A stretch of 23,052 bases of DNA from IMG/VR virus record IMGVR_UViG_3300028272_000005, positions 1 to 23,052 of that record. One strand, 5' to 3'. Position 1 is the first letter of the stretch; each line of letters starts with the position of its first letter. Under the pieces are notes generated by a model. The model was not told where the DNA came from. It made no database searches and saw only the letters and a list, made by a program, of their open reading frames with translations. Positions 1 to 6,373 of this stretch are shown here, in pieces. The stretch is from a virus. The translations under genes were made by a program, and so were the position numbers.

Positions 1-32
1 TTTAAATTTCTCCTTTGAAGTGAGGTTAGATT

Positions 33-1058
33 ATGAAAAGAATGTTTTTATTTAGAAGTAATTTGAGAATATTAGAAAAGTATCATACTATTAAAGATGT
101 TGAAACTTTTGAAAAAGAATGTCATGATTTTTATTTGTTAATGGGTATTAATTTTTTAAGAAAAAATTATATAGATGAATTTATAGTTTGGAGACTAAAA
201 CCTAAAAATAGTAATATTAAAGATATTTATTTTGAGATAAATAATAGAAAATTTATACAAAAGTTTGTAAATAGTTTTAAAGAATGTTTTCAATATCCAA
301 AACCATTTATTACATTATGGAGAGGTGGGTTTAAAGAGTATGATGATTTAACTAGAAATAATTATAAATTTTTTAGTAATTTGAGTTTATATTTAGGTGC
401 TGGTAAAAGAGTATTACCTCAATATGGAGGTAAGTATGATTTTATACTTGTAGAAGATGAAAAGGACTTAAACAATAATTATAGTTGCTTACCGTTTTTT
501 AAAACTGCCAATTCTAAGATATTTAAAAATTTAGATCTAGATAAAAAGTATGATATATGTTGGCCATGTAATTTTAGCCAAATTAAATATAAGGGACAAG
601 AATTTTTTATATCAATTATATCTAAATCCCTCTTTCTTAAGTCACTCAAAATAATACATATAGGGAATAAACCTAAAGATGGTATGAAATTATGTAATAA
701 ATATAATGTTAAAAATATAAATTTTATGGATTGGGTTGATAAAAAAAATTTAAATAAATTTATGAATGAAAGTAAATTTGGAATTAATTTATCTAATATT
801 CAAGATGGTTGTCCAAGAGTTAGTACAGAAATTTTGTCGGCGGGAATTCCTTTATTATTAAGAGATACTACAAGACTTCTTAAATATTATAAAAATGACA
901 ATGTTATTATATTTAACGATAATAATATTGAATTAGTTATTAAGGAAGCTTTTGATAATTATCATTTATATTATAATAATATTAAGCAAAATGATAAAAT
1001 TTCAATGGATTTAATATGTAAGAAAAACTTTGAAATATGGTTAGAAAAAATAACTTGA
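33..1058 (+). CDS. Glycosyltransferase, GT4/GT-B-like
   Basis: A 341-residue protein that probably moves a sugar from a nucleotide-sugar donor to an unknown acceptor (DNA base, virion or cell-surface glycan). The C-terminal half carries the best signal: an IIHIGN strand near residue 208, then DGCPRVSTEILSAGIPLLLRD at about 258-278. This matches the conserved donor-binding segment of GT-B retaining transferases, where a glutamate precedes an AGxP turn. The N-terminal half is divergent and I cannot place it. ATG follows GTGAGG at a normal distance. The gene ends inside a bidirectional hairpin terminator shared with the convergent gene. A second, unrelated-looking glycosyltransferase lies at 9833-10777. 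Glycosyltransferase is fairly secure; the acceptor is unknown. Confidence 0.72.
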   Translation: MKRMFLFRSNLRILEKYHTIKDVETFEKECHDFYLLMGINFLRKNYIDEFIVWRLKPKNSNIKDIYFEINNRKFIQKFVNSFKECFQYPKPFITLWRGGFKEYDDLTRNNYKFFSNLSLYLGAGKRVLPQYGGKYDFILVEDEKDLNNNYSCLPFFKTANSKIFKNLDLDKKYDICWPCNFSQIKYKGQEFFISIISKSLFLKSLKIIHIGNKPKDGMKLCNKYNVKNINFMDWVDKKNLNKFMNESKFGINLSNIQDGCPRVSTEILSAGIPLLLRDTTRLLKYYKNDNVIIFNDNNIELVIKEAFDNYHLYYNNIKQNDKISMDLICKKNFEIWLEKIT

Positions 1059-1083
1059 TGATTATAAAAATCAAGTTATTTTT
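1046..1083. terminator. Bidirectional hairpin terminator
   Basis: A perfect inverted repeat pairs AAAAATAACTTGA (1046-1058) with TCAAGTTATTTTT (1071-1083) around a 12-base loop. The stem ends in A-runs and T-runs, so it can end transcription from both sides. It sits between convergent genes and includes the stop codon of the rightward one. Confidence 0.8.
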
Positions 1084-1089
1084 CTAAAA

Positions 1090-1767
1090 TTATTTTAATT
1101 CTATTAGCTCAACATAATCTTTGAGGTCTATGAAATCTCTAATAACATCCTCTTTGCTCTTATTTTCAAATTTTTTTAATAATTTTATTTTTTCAAGATC
1201 CCTTATTTTTTCTGTCATCTCCTCTTCTATATTTTCTATAATTTTCATATTTGAATATGTTTTTCGTATTTTTCTTTTTAGATCTAATGGATATTGATCT
1301 ATTTTTTTTAGCCATTTGAGTATTTTTTCATCACCTGTTTTCTCCCATACATAACTTGTAAAAATATGGTAAGGATATAAGATACAACTAGTTAAATATT
1401 TTGAAGCAGATGAATATGTACTTTTGCATATATACTTAAATGAACTAATAGATTTTAGAATATTTTTTGCTTTTATCTCTGGATCGTTTCTTTTTGATAT
1501 TCTTACTAATTGGCTTCTTTTCTTTTTCCATATCATTTCCTCATTTTTATTATACGAGATATTAATCTCCTTAGATAGATTATTATAATAGTCTATCATA
1601 CTAATGATCTCTATTGATTTTTCTCTTTCAATGCTTTTGAATTTGTTGTCAACTATAATGTTAACATATTTTCCAGCATTCTCAAGAAAGTAAGATCTTG
1701 GTTTTTCTAGTTGTTTGTTAAGATATTGTTCAGTCACAGTGTTTAAAACTAGTTTTTGAATTTCCAC
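1090..1767 (-). CDS. Unknown helical phage protein
   Basis: A 225-residue protein I do not recognise. It is rich in Lys, Glu and Ile, predicted mostly helical, and has no signal peptide, membrane segment or catalytic motif I can see. A tyrosine- and serine-rich stretch (about residues 111-140, SFKYICKSTYSSASKYL then ILYPYHIF) sits between two charged helical parts. The last 50 residues could form a coiled coil. The start is GTG, placed by a strong AAAGGAGG site a few bases upstream. The small membrane protein gene at 1789-2013 precedes it by about 20 bases, so the two are probably co-transcribed leftward, converging on the terminator at 1046-1083. It is probably an early accessory gene, by position only. 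Confidence 0.7.
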   Translation of the reverse strand: MEIQKLVLNTVTEQYLNKQLEKPRSYFLENAGKYVNIIVDNKFKSIEREKSIEIISMIDYYNNLSKEINISYNKNEEMIWKKKRSQLVRISKRNDPEIKAKNILKSISSFKYICKSTYSSASKYLTSCILYPYHIFTSYVWEKTGDEKILKWLKKIDQYPLDLKRKIRKTYSNMKIIENIEEEMTEKIRDLEKIKLLKKFENKSKEDVIRDFIDLKDYVELIELK

Positions 1768-1788
1768 TTTTTCCTCCTTTTTGAGTCT

Positions 1789-2013
1789 TTAAATATTATC
1801 TTTTGGTTCATTGTTGATTGTATCTTCTCTGGAATTTAGAGACTTAATAAAGAAGATACCTAACCAAATAACTATTACTCCACTCACTACAAATATTATA
1901 TTGTAAAAGATTGGTTTGAAGAAATGAGAAATTAACATTAACTCGATAATTGTTATAGATACTATTCCAATTATCCATAACTTATTGATGGTATTGCTTG
2001 AAAATTTTTTCAT
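1789..2013 (-). CDS. Small two-helix membrane protein
   Basis: A 74-residue protein with two hydrophobic segments, about residues 11-29 (LWIIGIVSITIIELMLI) and 35-57 (IFYNIIFVVSGVIVIWLGIFFI). A short basic N-terminus precedes them and a charged tail follows. It probably sits in the host inner membrane with both ends in the cytoplasm. ATG follows a good GGAGGTG site. It is the first gene after the divergent intergenic region at 2014-2136, which carries the ATTAATATATATAG motif about 32 bases from this start. The family is unknown; phages use such proteins for exclusion, lysis control or envelope remodelling, but nothing here picks one. Confidence 0.72.
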   Translation of the reverse strand: MKKFSSNTINKLWIIGIVSITIIELMLISHFFKPIFYNIIFVVSGVIVIWLGIFFIKSLNSREDTINNEPKDNI

Positions 2014-2044
2014 AATTTCACCTCCATATTTTTATCTTTCAAAT

Positions 2045-2064
2045 ATTAATATATATAGAAGATT
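2045..2064. promoter_or_regulatory. ATTAATATATATAG motif, copy 1
   Basis: ATTAATATATATAG followed by AAGATT, in the divergent region between the small membrane protein and QueC. The same 20 bases recur at 7003-7022 and the first 14 recur at 11983-11996, always in a divergent intergenic region. It is probably a promoter core or operator. The direction is uncertain because the core is nearly palindromic. Confidence 0.55.
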
Positions 2065-2101
2065 CTAACAAAACTGGTTTAAGAAACTTATTTTTATTTA
2101 A

Positions 2102-2117
2102 AGAACAAATATCAAAA
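2102..2117 (+). promoter_or_regulatory. AGAACAAA promoter-like motif, upstream of QueC
   Basis: AGAACAAATATCAAAA, one of eight intergenic copies of a shared element. It ends a few bases before the GAAGGAG ribosome site of the QueC gene. Transcription starting 8-12 bases after AACA would give a very short leader. Confidence 0.55.
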
Positions 2118-2136
2118 TAAAGAAGGAGTTTGATAA

Positions 2137-2802
2137 ATGGTGAAGAAGGGGAAAAAAGAAGATTTAATTATTTTATTTAGTGGGGGAGCAGATAGTGTTC
2201 TATTAATGGAATTAGCTGTACAACTTGGAAAGAAACCATTTTGCATTATGTTTAATTATAATCAGAAACATGTTCAAGAATTAGATTTTGCTAAAAGATA
2301 TCTAAAAAAAAGGAATATAAAATTTAGAGAAATAAAATTAGATCTAAAAGTAAATAGTGCTTTAACAGGAGATCTTAAAGAAAATAAATTTGATAATGTT
2401 TCTGAATTTTATGTTCCAGCCAGAAATTCTATTTTTCTATCTATTGCTAGTTCTATATCAGAAGATTTAGATATTTCTGAAGTTTGGTATGGTGCTGATT
2501 GGAGTGATATGGAAAATAGGTTTCCTGATTGTACTCAAACATTTATTGATAATATGAATATATTATTAGAATCTGGAATGAGTAAACCTGTAAAAGTATA
2601 TGCACCATTATTGGGTTTTACAAAAGAAATGGTTTTGATTATGTTAGAAAATATTAATTTAATTGAAGGAAGAGATTTTTTTAGTGGTTATGAAAATAAA
2701 AATGAAGAGGATGGTGTAATAAATTATGAAAATAAAAATGAAGAGGATGGTGTAATAAATTATGAAAATTTACAATACTGGTTTAACCGTCAAAAGAGAT
2801 AA
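2137..2802 (+). CDS. queC: QueC-like 7-cyano-7-deazaguanine (preQ0) synthase
   Basis: A 221-residue PP-loop ATPase. QueC converts 7-carboxy-7-deazaguanine and ammonia to preQ0 using ATP. Visible marks are the PP-loop SGGADS (15-20), FNYNQKHVQELDFAKR (39-54) matching the family's D/N-YGQRH-x-E region, VPARNSIFLSIA (93-104), and a FPDCTQTFIDNMN region (129-141) equivalent to YPDCRPEFI. The usual C-terminal zinc site (WSCY, then CGxCxxC) is missing. FFSGYE stands where WSCY is expected, and the cysteine region is replaced by two exact copies of a 12-residue unit. ATG follows GAAGGAG at an ideal distance. Its last 41 bases overlap the next gene. With QueE (16217) and the DpdA-like protein (18797) it suggests DNA guanine modification. 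Whether this copy is fully active is open. Confidence 0.82.
   Translation: MVKKGKKEDLIILFSGGADSVLLMELAVQLGKKPFCIMFNYNQKHVQELDFAKRYLKKRNIKFREIKLDLKVNSALTGDLKENKFDNVSEFYVPARNSIFLSIASSISEDLDISEVWYGADWSDMENRFPDCTQTFIDNMNILLESGMSKPVKVYAPLLGFTKEMVLIMLENINLIEGRDFFSGYENKNEEDGVINYENKNEEDGVINYENLQYWFNRQKR
2689..2769 (+). repeat. 36-bp in-frame tandem duplication at the QueC end
   Basis: Two exact 36-base units (2689-2724 and 2725-2760), then a 9-base partial third copy (2761-2769) that contains the start codon of the next gene. The unit begins TATGAAAATAAAAATGAAGA. In the QueC frame it encodes YENKNEEDGVIN twice. The exact identity points to recent duplication. Confidence 0.95.
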
Positions 2803-3100
2803 TTTTGAGAAGTTTATTAAATTGATTTCAAATCAATTTGAGCATGGTGGGGAGAAGTATGCTTTAGGAGAAGATAAGGAACTAACTGATTGGGTGTGTG
2901 AGCTTGCGCCTGGAAATACTGGAGTAGATTGGATTTTGCAGACTATGGCAAAATATTTAGGAAGATTTAAGAATGTTAAAAGAGAAAGAGATTTATTAAA
3001 GATTGCAACCTATGCGTATATTTGCTGGATTAAATTGGGATTTCATATACAAAGCGAACATGATGAAGATGTAGAAGAAAATAGAGGTGATTTTGAATGA
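2762..3100 (+). CDS. Small helical protein, possibly NTP-pyrophosphohydrolase-like
   Basis: A 112-residue protein with the core FEHGGEKYALGEDKELTDW (about 27-45), then WILQTMAKYLGRFKNVKRERDLLKIATYAYICWIKLGFH (about 57-95). The order (a GxxKYA segment, then a helix with a basic GRFKN turn, then a conserved D-x3-IA helix) resembles the small phage proteins annotated as dATP/dGTP diphosphohydrolase-like or MazG-like domains. The resemblance is moderate, and I do not see a full ExxE...ExxD metal site. The start overlaps the QueC end by 41 bases inside the tandem repeat; the stop overlaps the next start by four bases (ATGA), so translation is probably coupled. Its place between QueC and a deoxyribosyltransferase-like gene supports a role in nucleotide handling, by inference only. 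Confidence 0.6.
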   Translation: MKIYNTGLTVKRDNFEKFIKLISNQFEHGGEKYALGEDKELTDWVCELAPGNTGVDWILQTMAKYLGRFKNVKRERDLLKIATYAYICWIKLGFHIQSEHDEDVEENRGDFE

Positions 3101-3480
3101 AGATTCAAGTATATTTAGCTGGAAAAAAAGATGAATTTGGTTATAGAGACTATGTAAAGAAAAATTATAGTTTCTTAAATTTATTTGATCCAATTGAAGA
3201 AGTAGATTCTAAAATAGATGATTATGAACAAATAGTTATAAATGATAAAATAGCTATTGAAAATTCTGATATTATAGTAGCTTATATTAATGAATTATCT
3301 TTTGGCACTATTATGGAGATACACCATTCGTGGAATTTTCAAAAACCAGTTTATGTAATTAATCCTGGAGGAAAATATAAAGATGATGTTTGGTTGAAAT
3401 ATCATACTACAAAGTTTTTTGATAAAATTAGTGAATGTTTTGACTATATTAAATATGATATGATTAAGCATTTAAATTAG
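3097..3480 (+). CDS. Nucleoside 2-deoxyribosyltransferase-like protein
   Basis: A 127-residue protein of Rossmann-like fold. It begins with the strand IQVYLAGKKDE and has the family's middle block, KIAIENSDIIVAYINELSFGTIMEIHHSWNFQKPVYVINPGG (about 50-91). In deoxyribosyltransferases the D-x-IVA strand, the G-T-x-x-E turn carrying the nucleophilic glutamate and the KPV strand form the nucleoside site. Here the likely nucleophile is the Glu of GTIMEI. Such enzymes exchange the base of a deoxynucleoside, or hydrolyse the bond in related nucleotide hydrolases. It overlaps the previous gene by four bases. In a genome coding for 7-deazaguanine synthesis, it might make or remove modified deoxynucleosides. 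Family fairly sure; substrate unknown. Confidence 0.72.
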   Translation: MKIQVYLAGKKDEFGYRDYVKKNYSFLNLFDPIEEVDSKIDDYEQIVINDKIAIENSDIIVAYINELSFGTIMEIHHSWNFQKPVYVINPGGKYKDDVWLKYHTTKFFDKISECFDYIKYDMIKHLN

Positions 3481-3489
3481 GGGTAAAAT

Positions 3490-3675
3490 ATGTGTTTACA
3501 TAAATGGGAAAATGGCTTAGTTATATTTGTTGAAAATGAACCAAAAATAAAAACTAAATGTATTATATGTGGTGAAGATATTATAGTAGATTTTAATAAG
3601 GGTTCTGTTTTTGCAAAAGAAGATAGAAGTGAATTAGAAGATTTTTTGAGAATAAACAATAGGAGAAATATTTAA
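3490..3675 (+). CDS. Small zinc-ribbon-like protein
   Basis: A 61-residue protein. Cys2 with His4 (MCLHKWE) and the later CIIC pair (about residues 24-27, KTKCIICGED) could form one small zinc site. The rest is acidic and probably disordered at the C-terminus. ATG follows AGGGGT at a suitable distance, and the stop lies directly before the dCMP deaminase start, so it belongs to the same operon. I do not know its function. Confidence 0.7.
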   Translation: MCLHKWENGLVIFVENEPKIKTKCIICGEDIIVDFNKGSVFAKEDRSELEDFLRINNRRNI

Positions 3676-4179
3676 ATGAATTGGGATCAATATTTTATGA
3701 CTTTGACTTATTTTGTTGCTATGAAAAGTAAAGATGATAACACACATATAGGTGCGATTATAATAGATCAAAATAAATCTATAATATCAACTGGGTATAA
3801 TAGTTTTCCAAGAAAAATAAATGATTTTAAAAGAGAACGTCAAGAGCGACCAGAGAAATACTTCTGGTTTGAACATGCAGAAAGAAATGCTATTTATAAT
3901 GCTGGTAGAGTTGGGATTCCTTTAGAAAATTGTATTATGTATACGCAGGGAATACCATGTATGAATTGTGCAAGAGGTATTGTTCAAGTTGGAATTAAAG
4001 AAGTTATAGTTCATAAATATTGGATAGAAAGTGATTCTAGCGAAATATGGACAGATAATGCTAAAAAGTCAATAATTTTATTTAATGAAGCTAATGTAAA
4101 ATTAAGAGTGTGGGATGGAGAATTAAGACAAATTTCTGGTATTAGAAACAAAGAAATTTTAATGCTAAATTTTGATTAG
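3676..4179 (+). CDS. Deoxycytidylate (dCMP) deaminase
   Basis: A 167-residue zinc-dependent deaminase converting dCMP to dUMP, the substrate for thymidylate synthase. The zinc and proton-transfer motif HAERNA is at 67-72 (His67, Glu69), and the second zinc motif PCMNCAR at 94-100 supplies Cys95 and Cys98. The N-terminal segment (AMKSKDDNTHIGAIII, then GYNSFPR) is typical of the family. Length fits phage and bacterial dCMP deaminases. The start follows AGGAG. ThyX, which uses its product, lies about 1.1 kb downstream in the same direction. Sequence alone does not show whether it has the dCTP/dTTP allosteric site of the T4 enzyme. Confidence 0.93.
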   Translation: MNWDQYFMTLTYFVAMKSKDDNTHIGAIIIDQNKSIISTGYNSFPRKINDFKRERQERPEKYFWFEHAERNAIYNAGRVGIPLENCIMYTQGIPCMNCARGIVQVGIKEVIVHKYWIESDSSEIWTDNAKKSIILFNEANVKLRVWDGELRQISGIRNKEILMLNFD

Positions 4180-4189
4180 GAGAAGAAGA

Positions 4190-4663
4190 ATGGAAAGTAA
4201 GAAAAAGGATTTAAATATAGGAGAAAAGATTTTAGAAGAAAGAAATCTTGAAGATGGAAGGTTTGGATTTGAAGATAGTAAAGTTGCTACTAAATTATTA
4301 GACAAATCTTATTCACCAATGATTATTCGACGATATACTAGACTTGGATTTCCTTTGTTTGTTCATTTAATATGTGACTATAATTTAGATGATTTAGATA
4401 ATATTGTACATGACTGTATTGATTTTTGTAAACAAAAAGGAATTCTAGAAAATAATATTCAGTCTCTAAGAAATTTTACAGGCATTTTATCAGAATGGTT
4501 AACTGAATATTATGATAAAAAGAAGAGAGGATGTGTAGAAAGTGTGGGTGTTATTTTTTATGCTGATAAGATGTTAATTTCTTCTCTTTGTGGAGATTCA
4601 ATGAATTGTTTTATGTGCAGACAAGAGTTATATTATGGTTTAGGTTTAATGACTCAAATGTAG
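4190..4663 (+). CDS. Unknown conserved-looking protein
   Basis: A 157-residue protein I do not recognise. I chose ATG 4190 over an upstream in-frame TTG (4172) because TAGGAGAAGAAG lies just before it and because TTG would overlap the deaminase. The fold looks mixed: a charged N-terminus, a SPMIIRRYTRLGFPLFVHLI core, and a cysteine-rich C-terminal part (CDYN, HDCIDFCKQKG, then LCGDSMNCFMCRQELYYGLGL). The late CGDSMNCFMC cluster could bind a metal, but the spacing matches no family I know. Context (dCMP deaminase upstream, ThyX downstream) hints at nucleotide metabolism or regulation. Confidence 0.7.
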   Translation: MESKKKDLNIGEKILEERNLEDGRFGFEDSKVATKLLDKSYSPMIIRRYTRLGFPLFVHLICDYNLDDLDNIVHDCIDFCKQKGILENNIQSLRNFTGILSEWLTEYYDKKKRGCVESVGVIFYADKMLISSLCGDSMNCFMCRQELYYGLGLMTQM

Positions 4664-4686
4664 AAATTTTTGTTCTCTTAAAGATA

Positions 4687-4702
4687 AGAACAAATTATAA
4701 AA
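4687..4702 (+). promoter_or_regulatory. AGAACAAA promoter-like motif inside the ThyX operon
   Basis: AGAACAAATTATAAAA just before the TAGGAG ribosome site of the gene at 4718. The same bases can pair with TTTGTTCT at 4669-4676 to form an 8-bp stem with a 10-base loop. The site may therefore act as an internal promoter, an RNA hairpin, or both. Confidence 0.5.
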
Positions 4703-4717
4703 ATAGGAGAAAAGATT

Positions 4718-5131
4718 TTGAGATTTATAGATATTACTTGTCCTAATGTTAATTGCAAGACACATATTAGAACTACTATAGAAGATTTATTAAAACCTGG
4801 TTTCTTTTGTTTTGCTTGTAATACTCCTATTGATACTTCTGATATATTTAAAGATGACAATATACATAAAGAAATGAAGCTATGGATAACTGATTCTATA
4901 GTTAAATTTTATTTTTTAAATTTAGAAATTCAAGATCTTAAAATAAATAACCAAAGAAGTATTGAGCTAGAGTATAGAGTTTTAATGTTATCTCAAGAGA
5001 TTATGGTAAAAACAAGAATTTTAGTAGATAATAATATAGAAGAATATATTGAATTTAAAAAGAGAGAGAATAATTTGTTTTATAGATTAAAACAGTGGTT
5101 AAAATTCAAATTAAAGGGGGGAAAGCCATGA
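4718..5131 (+). CDS. Zinc-ribbon protein with helical tail
   Basis: A 137-residue protein starting with TTG, placed by TAGGAG a few bases upstream. The N-terminus has CPNVNC (about residues 8-13) and CFAC (about 31-34), a likely C-x4-C...C-x2-C treble-clef or ribbon site. The remaining 100 residues are helical with alternating Leu/Ile and charged residues, probably a coiled coil, ending in a basic FKLKGGKP tail. This layout suits a nucleic-acid or protein adaptor. I cannot name a family. It lies between two unknown genes in the ThyX operon. Confidence 0.68.
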   Translation: MRFIDITCPNVNCKTHIRTTIEDLLKPGFFCFACNTPIDTSDIFKDDNIHKEMKLWITDSIVKFYFLNLEIQDLKINNQRSIELEYRVLMLSQEIMVKTRILVDNNIEEYIEFKKRENNLFYRLKQWLKFKLKGGKP

Positions 5132-5162
5132 CGTAAATATTTAAGAAAAGGAGATAAAAAAC

Positions 5163-5357
5163 ATGGCTAAATCTACTTCACATGGCAAAAAGGTTGGGAG
5201 AGGTATAAGAAAAAATAAGAGATATGTTTTAGAAGGAAGACGAGAAAAGAATAAAGATAAAAAAAGAAAGAAACAACAAAATTTTGAAGAAAAAAAGAAA
5301 ATGAAAAAGGAGCTAAACAGTGAAGTTAATAAAACCAAGTCACGAGATAATGACTGA
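5163..5357 (+). CDS. Small highly basic protein
   Basis: A 64-residue protein made mainly of Lys, Arg, Glu and Asn (MAKSTSHGKKVGRGIRKNKR at the start), almost surely disordered alone. AAGGAG lies at a good distance before ATG. Its last 38 bases overlap the ThyX start in another frame, so the two are probably translationally coupled. Such a charge profile suits RNA, ribosome or DNA binding. It is not a bS21 homologue (that is at 16913). It could be spurious because AAA/AGA-rich DNA gives long open frames, but the ribosome site favours a real gene. Confidence 0.65.
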   Translation: MAKSTSHGKKVGRGIRKNKRYVLEGRREKNKDKKRKKQQNFEEKKKMKKELNSEVNKTKSRDND

Positions 5358-5916
5358 TATTAATTCTATGATTATTTTGAAAAAAATAGAATTAGCTGGA
5401 AGAACTTGTTATAAAAGCGAAGAAAAAATTTCAGAAGGTTCAGCAAAAAAATTCGTTAATATGATTTTAAAAAGAGGTCATGAGTCTGTTATTGAACATG
5501 AGAATTTAACGGTTAGATTTATTTGTGATCGTGGTGTTACTCATGAAATGGTACGTCATAGATTATGTGCATTCTCGCAAGAAAGCTCGCGGTACTGCGA
5601 CTATGGTAAAATGGGAATAAGATTTATAATTCCTGTAGATTTTGAATTAGATGAAGATGATTATAAATTATTAGAACATATTGAAAAACATTATAATAAA
5701 TGTTTAAATGAAAAACATCGTATACCTCAACAAGCTAGATATTTCTTACCAAATGGATTAAAAACAGAAATTGTTGTAACTGCTAATTTAAGGGAATGGA
5801 GACATATTTTAAAATTGAGAACTTCTAAAGCTGCTCATCCTCAGATGAGAGAAATTATGATTCCTTTACTAAATGAACTTAAAGAAAAAATTCCTGTAAT
5901 TTTTGATGATATTTAA
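5320..5916 (+). CDS. thyX: Flavin-dependent thymidylate synthase ThyX
   Basis: A 198-residue enzyme making dTMP from dUMP with FAD, NADPH and methylenetetrahydrofolate. The signature RHRx7S is present as RHRLCAFSQES (79-89), with Ser89 in the dUMP site. HESVIEHENLTVRFICDRGVTHEMVRHR (54-81) and the C-terminal NLREWRHILKLRTSKAAHPQMREI also match. The start is GTG at 5320, eight bases after AAAGGAG. It is the last gene of a rightward operon carrying dCMP deaminase, giving a complete dCMP to dUMP to dTMP route. It ends a few bases before a convergent tRNA gene. Confidence 0.96.
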   Translation: MKLIKPSHEIMTDINSMIILKKIELAGRTCYKSEEKISEGSAKKFVNMILKRGHESVIEHENLTVRFICDRGVTHEMVRHRLCAFSQESSRYCDYGKMGIRFIIPVDFELDEDDYKLLEHIEKHYNKCLNEKHRIPQQARYFLPNGLKTEIVVTANLREWRHILKLRTSKAAHPQMREIMIPLLNELKEKIPVIFDDI

Positions 5917-5920
5917 TTTG

Positions 5921-5996
5921 TGGTCGGGGTGAGGTGACTTGAACACCTGCCTTCTGCATCCCAAATGCAGCACTCTACCAACTGAGCTACACCCCG
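5921..5996 (-). tRNA. tRNA-Pro (anticodon UGG), with encoded CCA
   Basis: On the minus strand a complete 76-base cloverleaf folds: a 7-bp acceptor (CGGGGTG/CACCCCG), a 4-bp D stem closing on AGTTGGTA with one G-U pair, a 5-bp anticodon stem CTGCA/TGCAG around TTTGGGA (anticodon TGG), a 5-base variable loop, and a 5-bp T stem AGGTG/CACCT around TTCAAGT. The discriminator is A and the 3' CCA is encoded. UGG reads CCA and probably other proline codons, suiting an AT-rich phage. It lies opposite ThyX, downstream of the proposed non-coding RNA and the hairpin at 6011-6063. Confidence 0.96.
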
Positions 5997-6010
5997 AATT
6001 TAACCAAAAA

Positions 6011-6063
6011 AAAACCACCAAGAAAAAATTAATAAAATATCATTTTTTTTTCTTGGTGGTTTT
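6011..6063. terminator. Strong 18-bp hairpin, terminator or processing site
   Basis: AAAACCACCAAGAAAAAA (6011-6028) pairs perfectly with TTTTTTCTTGGTGGTTTT (6046-6063) around a 17-base loop. GC pairs form the core and A/T runs flank it on both sides, so it can act both ways: for the ThyX operon rightward, and for the proposed RNA or the tRNA leftward. Since the tRNA begins only 15 bases beyond, it could instead be a cleavage site in a joint leftward transcript. Confidence 0.8.
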
Positions 6064-6077
6064 GGTTTGTAAATTTT

Positions 6078-6373
6078 AAAAAAGGATCCAGATAACAGCC
6101 AGAAGTGGTAGAATGCTTAAGAGATAGCTCCACTTAATTCTGGATTTTTCCACAAGATGATATTCTTGCCAACCTTGAATCTTTACATCTTTAAACTTGA
6201 AAACCCACTGTTTATCCACGAGGGCTCGTGTTAATCTTTAATTCTTAAATCTTAAATCTTAAAAAGTAAGCTTTCTATCCTATTGACTTGAAATTATCAT
6301 TTCAATACTTTACTATCATACCCAGATAGTTTAGGGCTCTTACTTTTTCAATTTTTTCGTTATTGAATCCATT
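6078..6373 (-). ncRNA. Proposed structured non-coding RNA of about 300 nt
   Basis: The only long gene-free stretch in the window. It has no coding frame of note and an unusual density of inverted repeats. Read leftward, it starts about 10 bases after an AGAACAAA motif (6372-6386). A 10-bp helix (6339-6348 with 6261-6270) encloses TAGG/CCTA (6332-6335 with 6279-6282) and two hairpins: ACTATC/GATAGT (6312-6330, 7-base loop) and TTGAAAT/ATTTCAA (6288-6305). Next come an A/T-rich linker with AAGATTT repeats, a hairpin CACGA-GCCC-TCGTG on the minus strand (6217-6230), and a 3' domain (6086-6145) where TCTGGAT can pair with either of two CCAGA copies. It ends GGATCC then six T. It matches none of RNase P RNA, tmRNA, 6S RNA or group I/II introns as far as I can tell by eye. 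The direction is inferred from the motif and the end T-run. Confidence 0.5.

Noticed and set aside
5141-5338. Leftward frame opposite the small basic protein
   Set aside because: A Phe/Ser/Leu-rich shadow of an AAA/GAA-rich gene, with no ribosome site.
6085-6150. A tRNA-like look (GTGGTAGAATGC and CCA nearby) in the intergenic region
   Set aside because: No acceptor stem, anticodon arm or T arm can be folded; the pairing fits a hairpin with alternative stems better.
6130-6150. Resemblance of TAATTCTGGATTTTTCC to a tmRNA 5' end
   Set aside because: No tRNA-like 3' half, resume codon frame or tag peptide is present on either strand.
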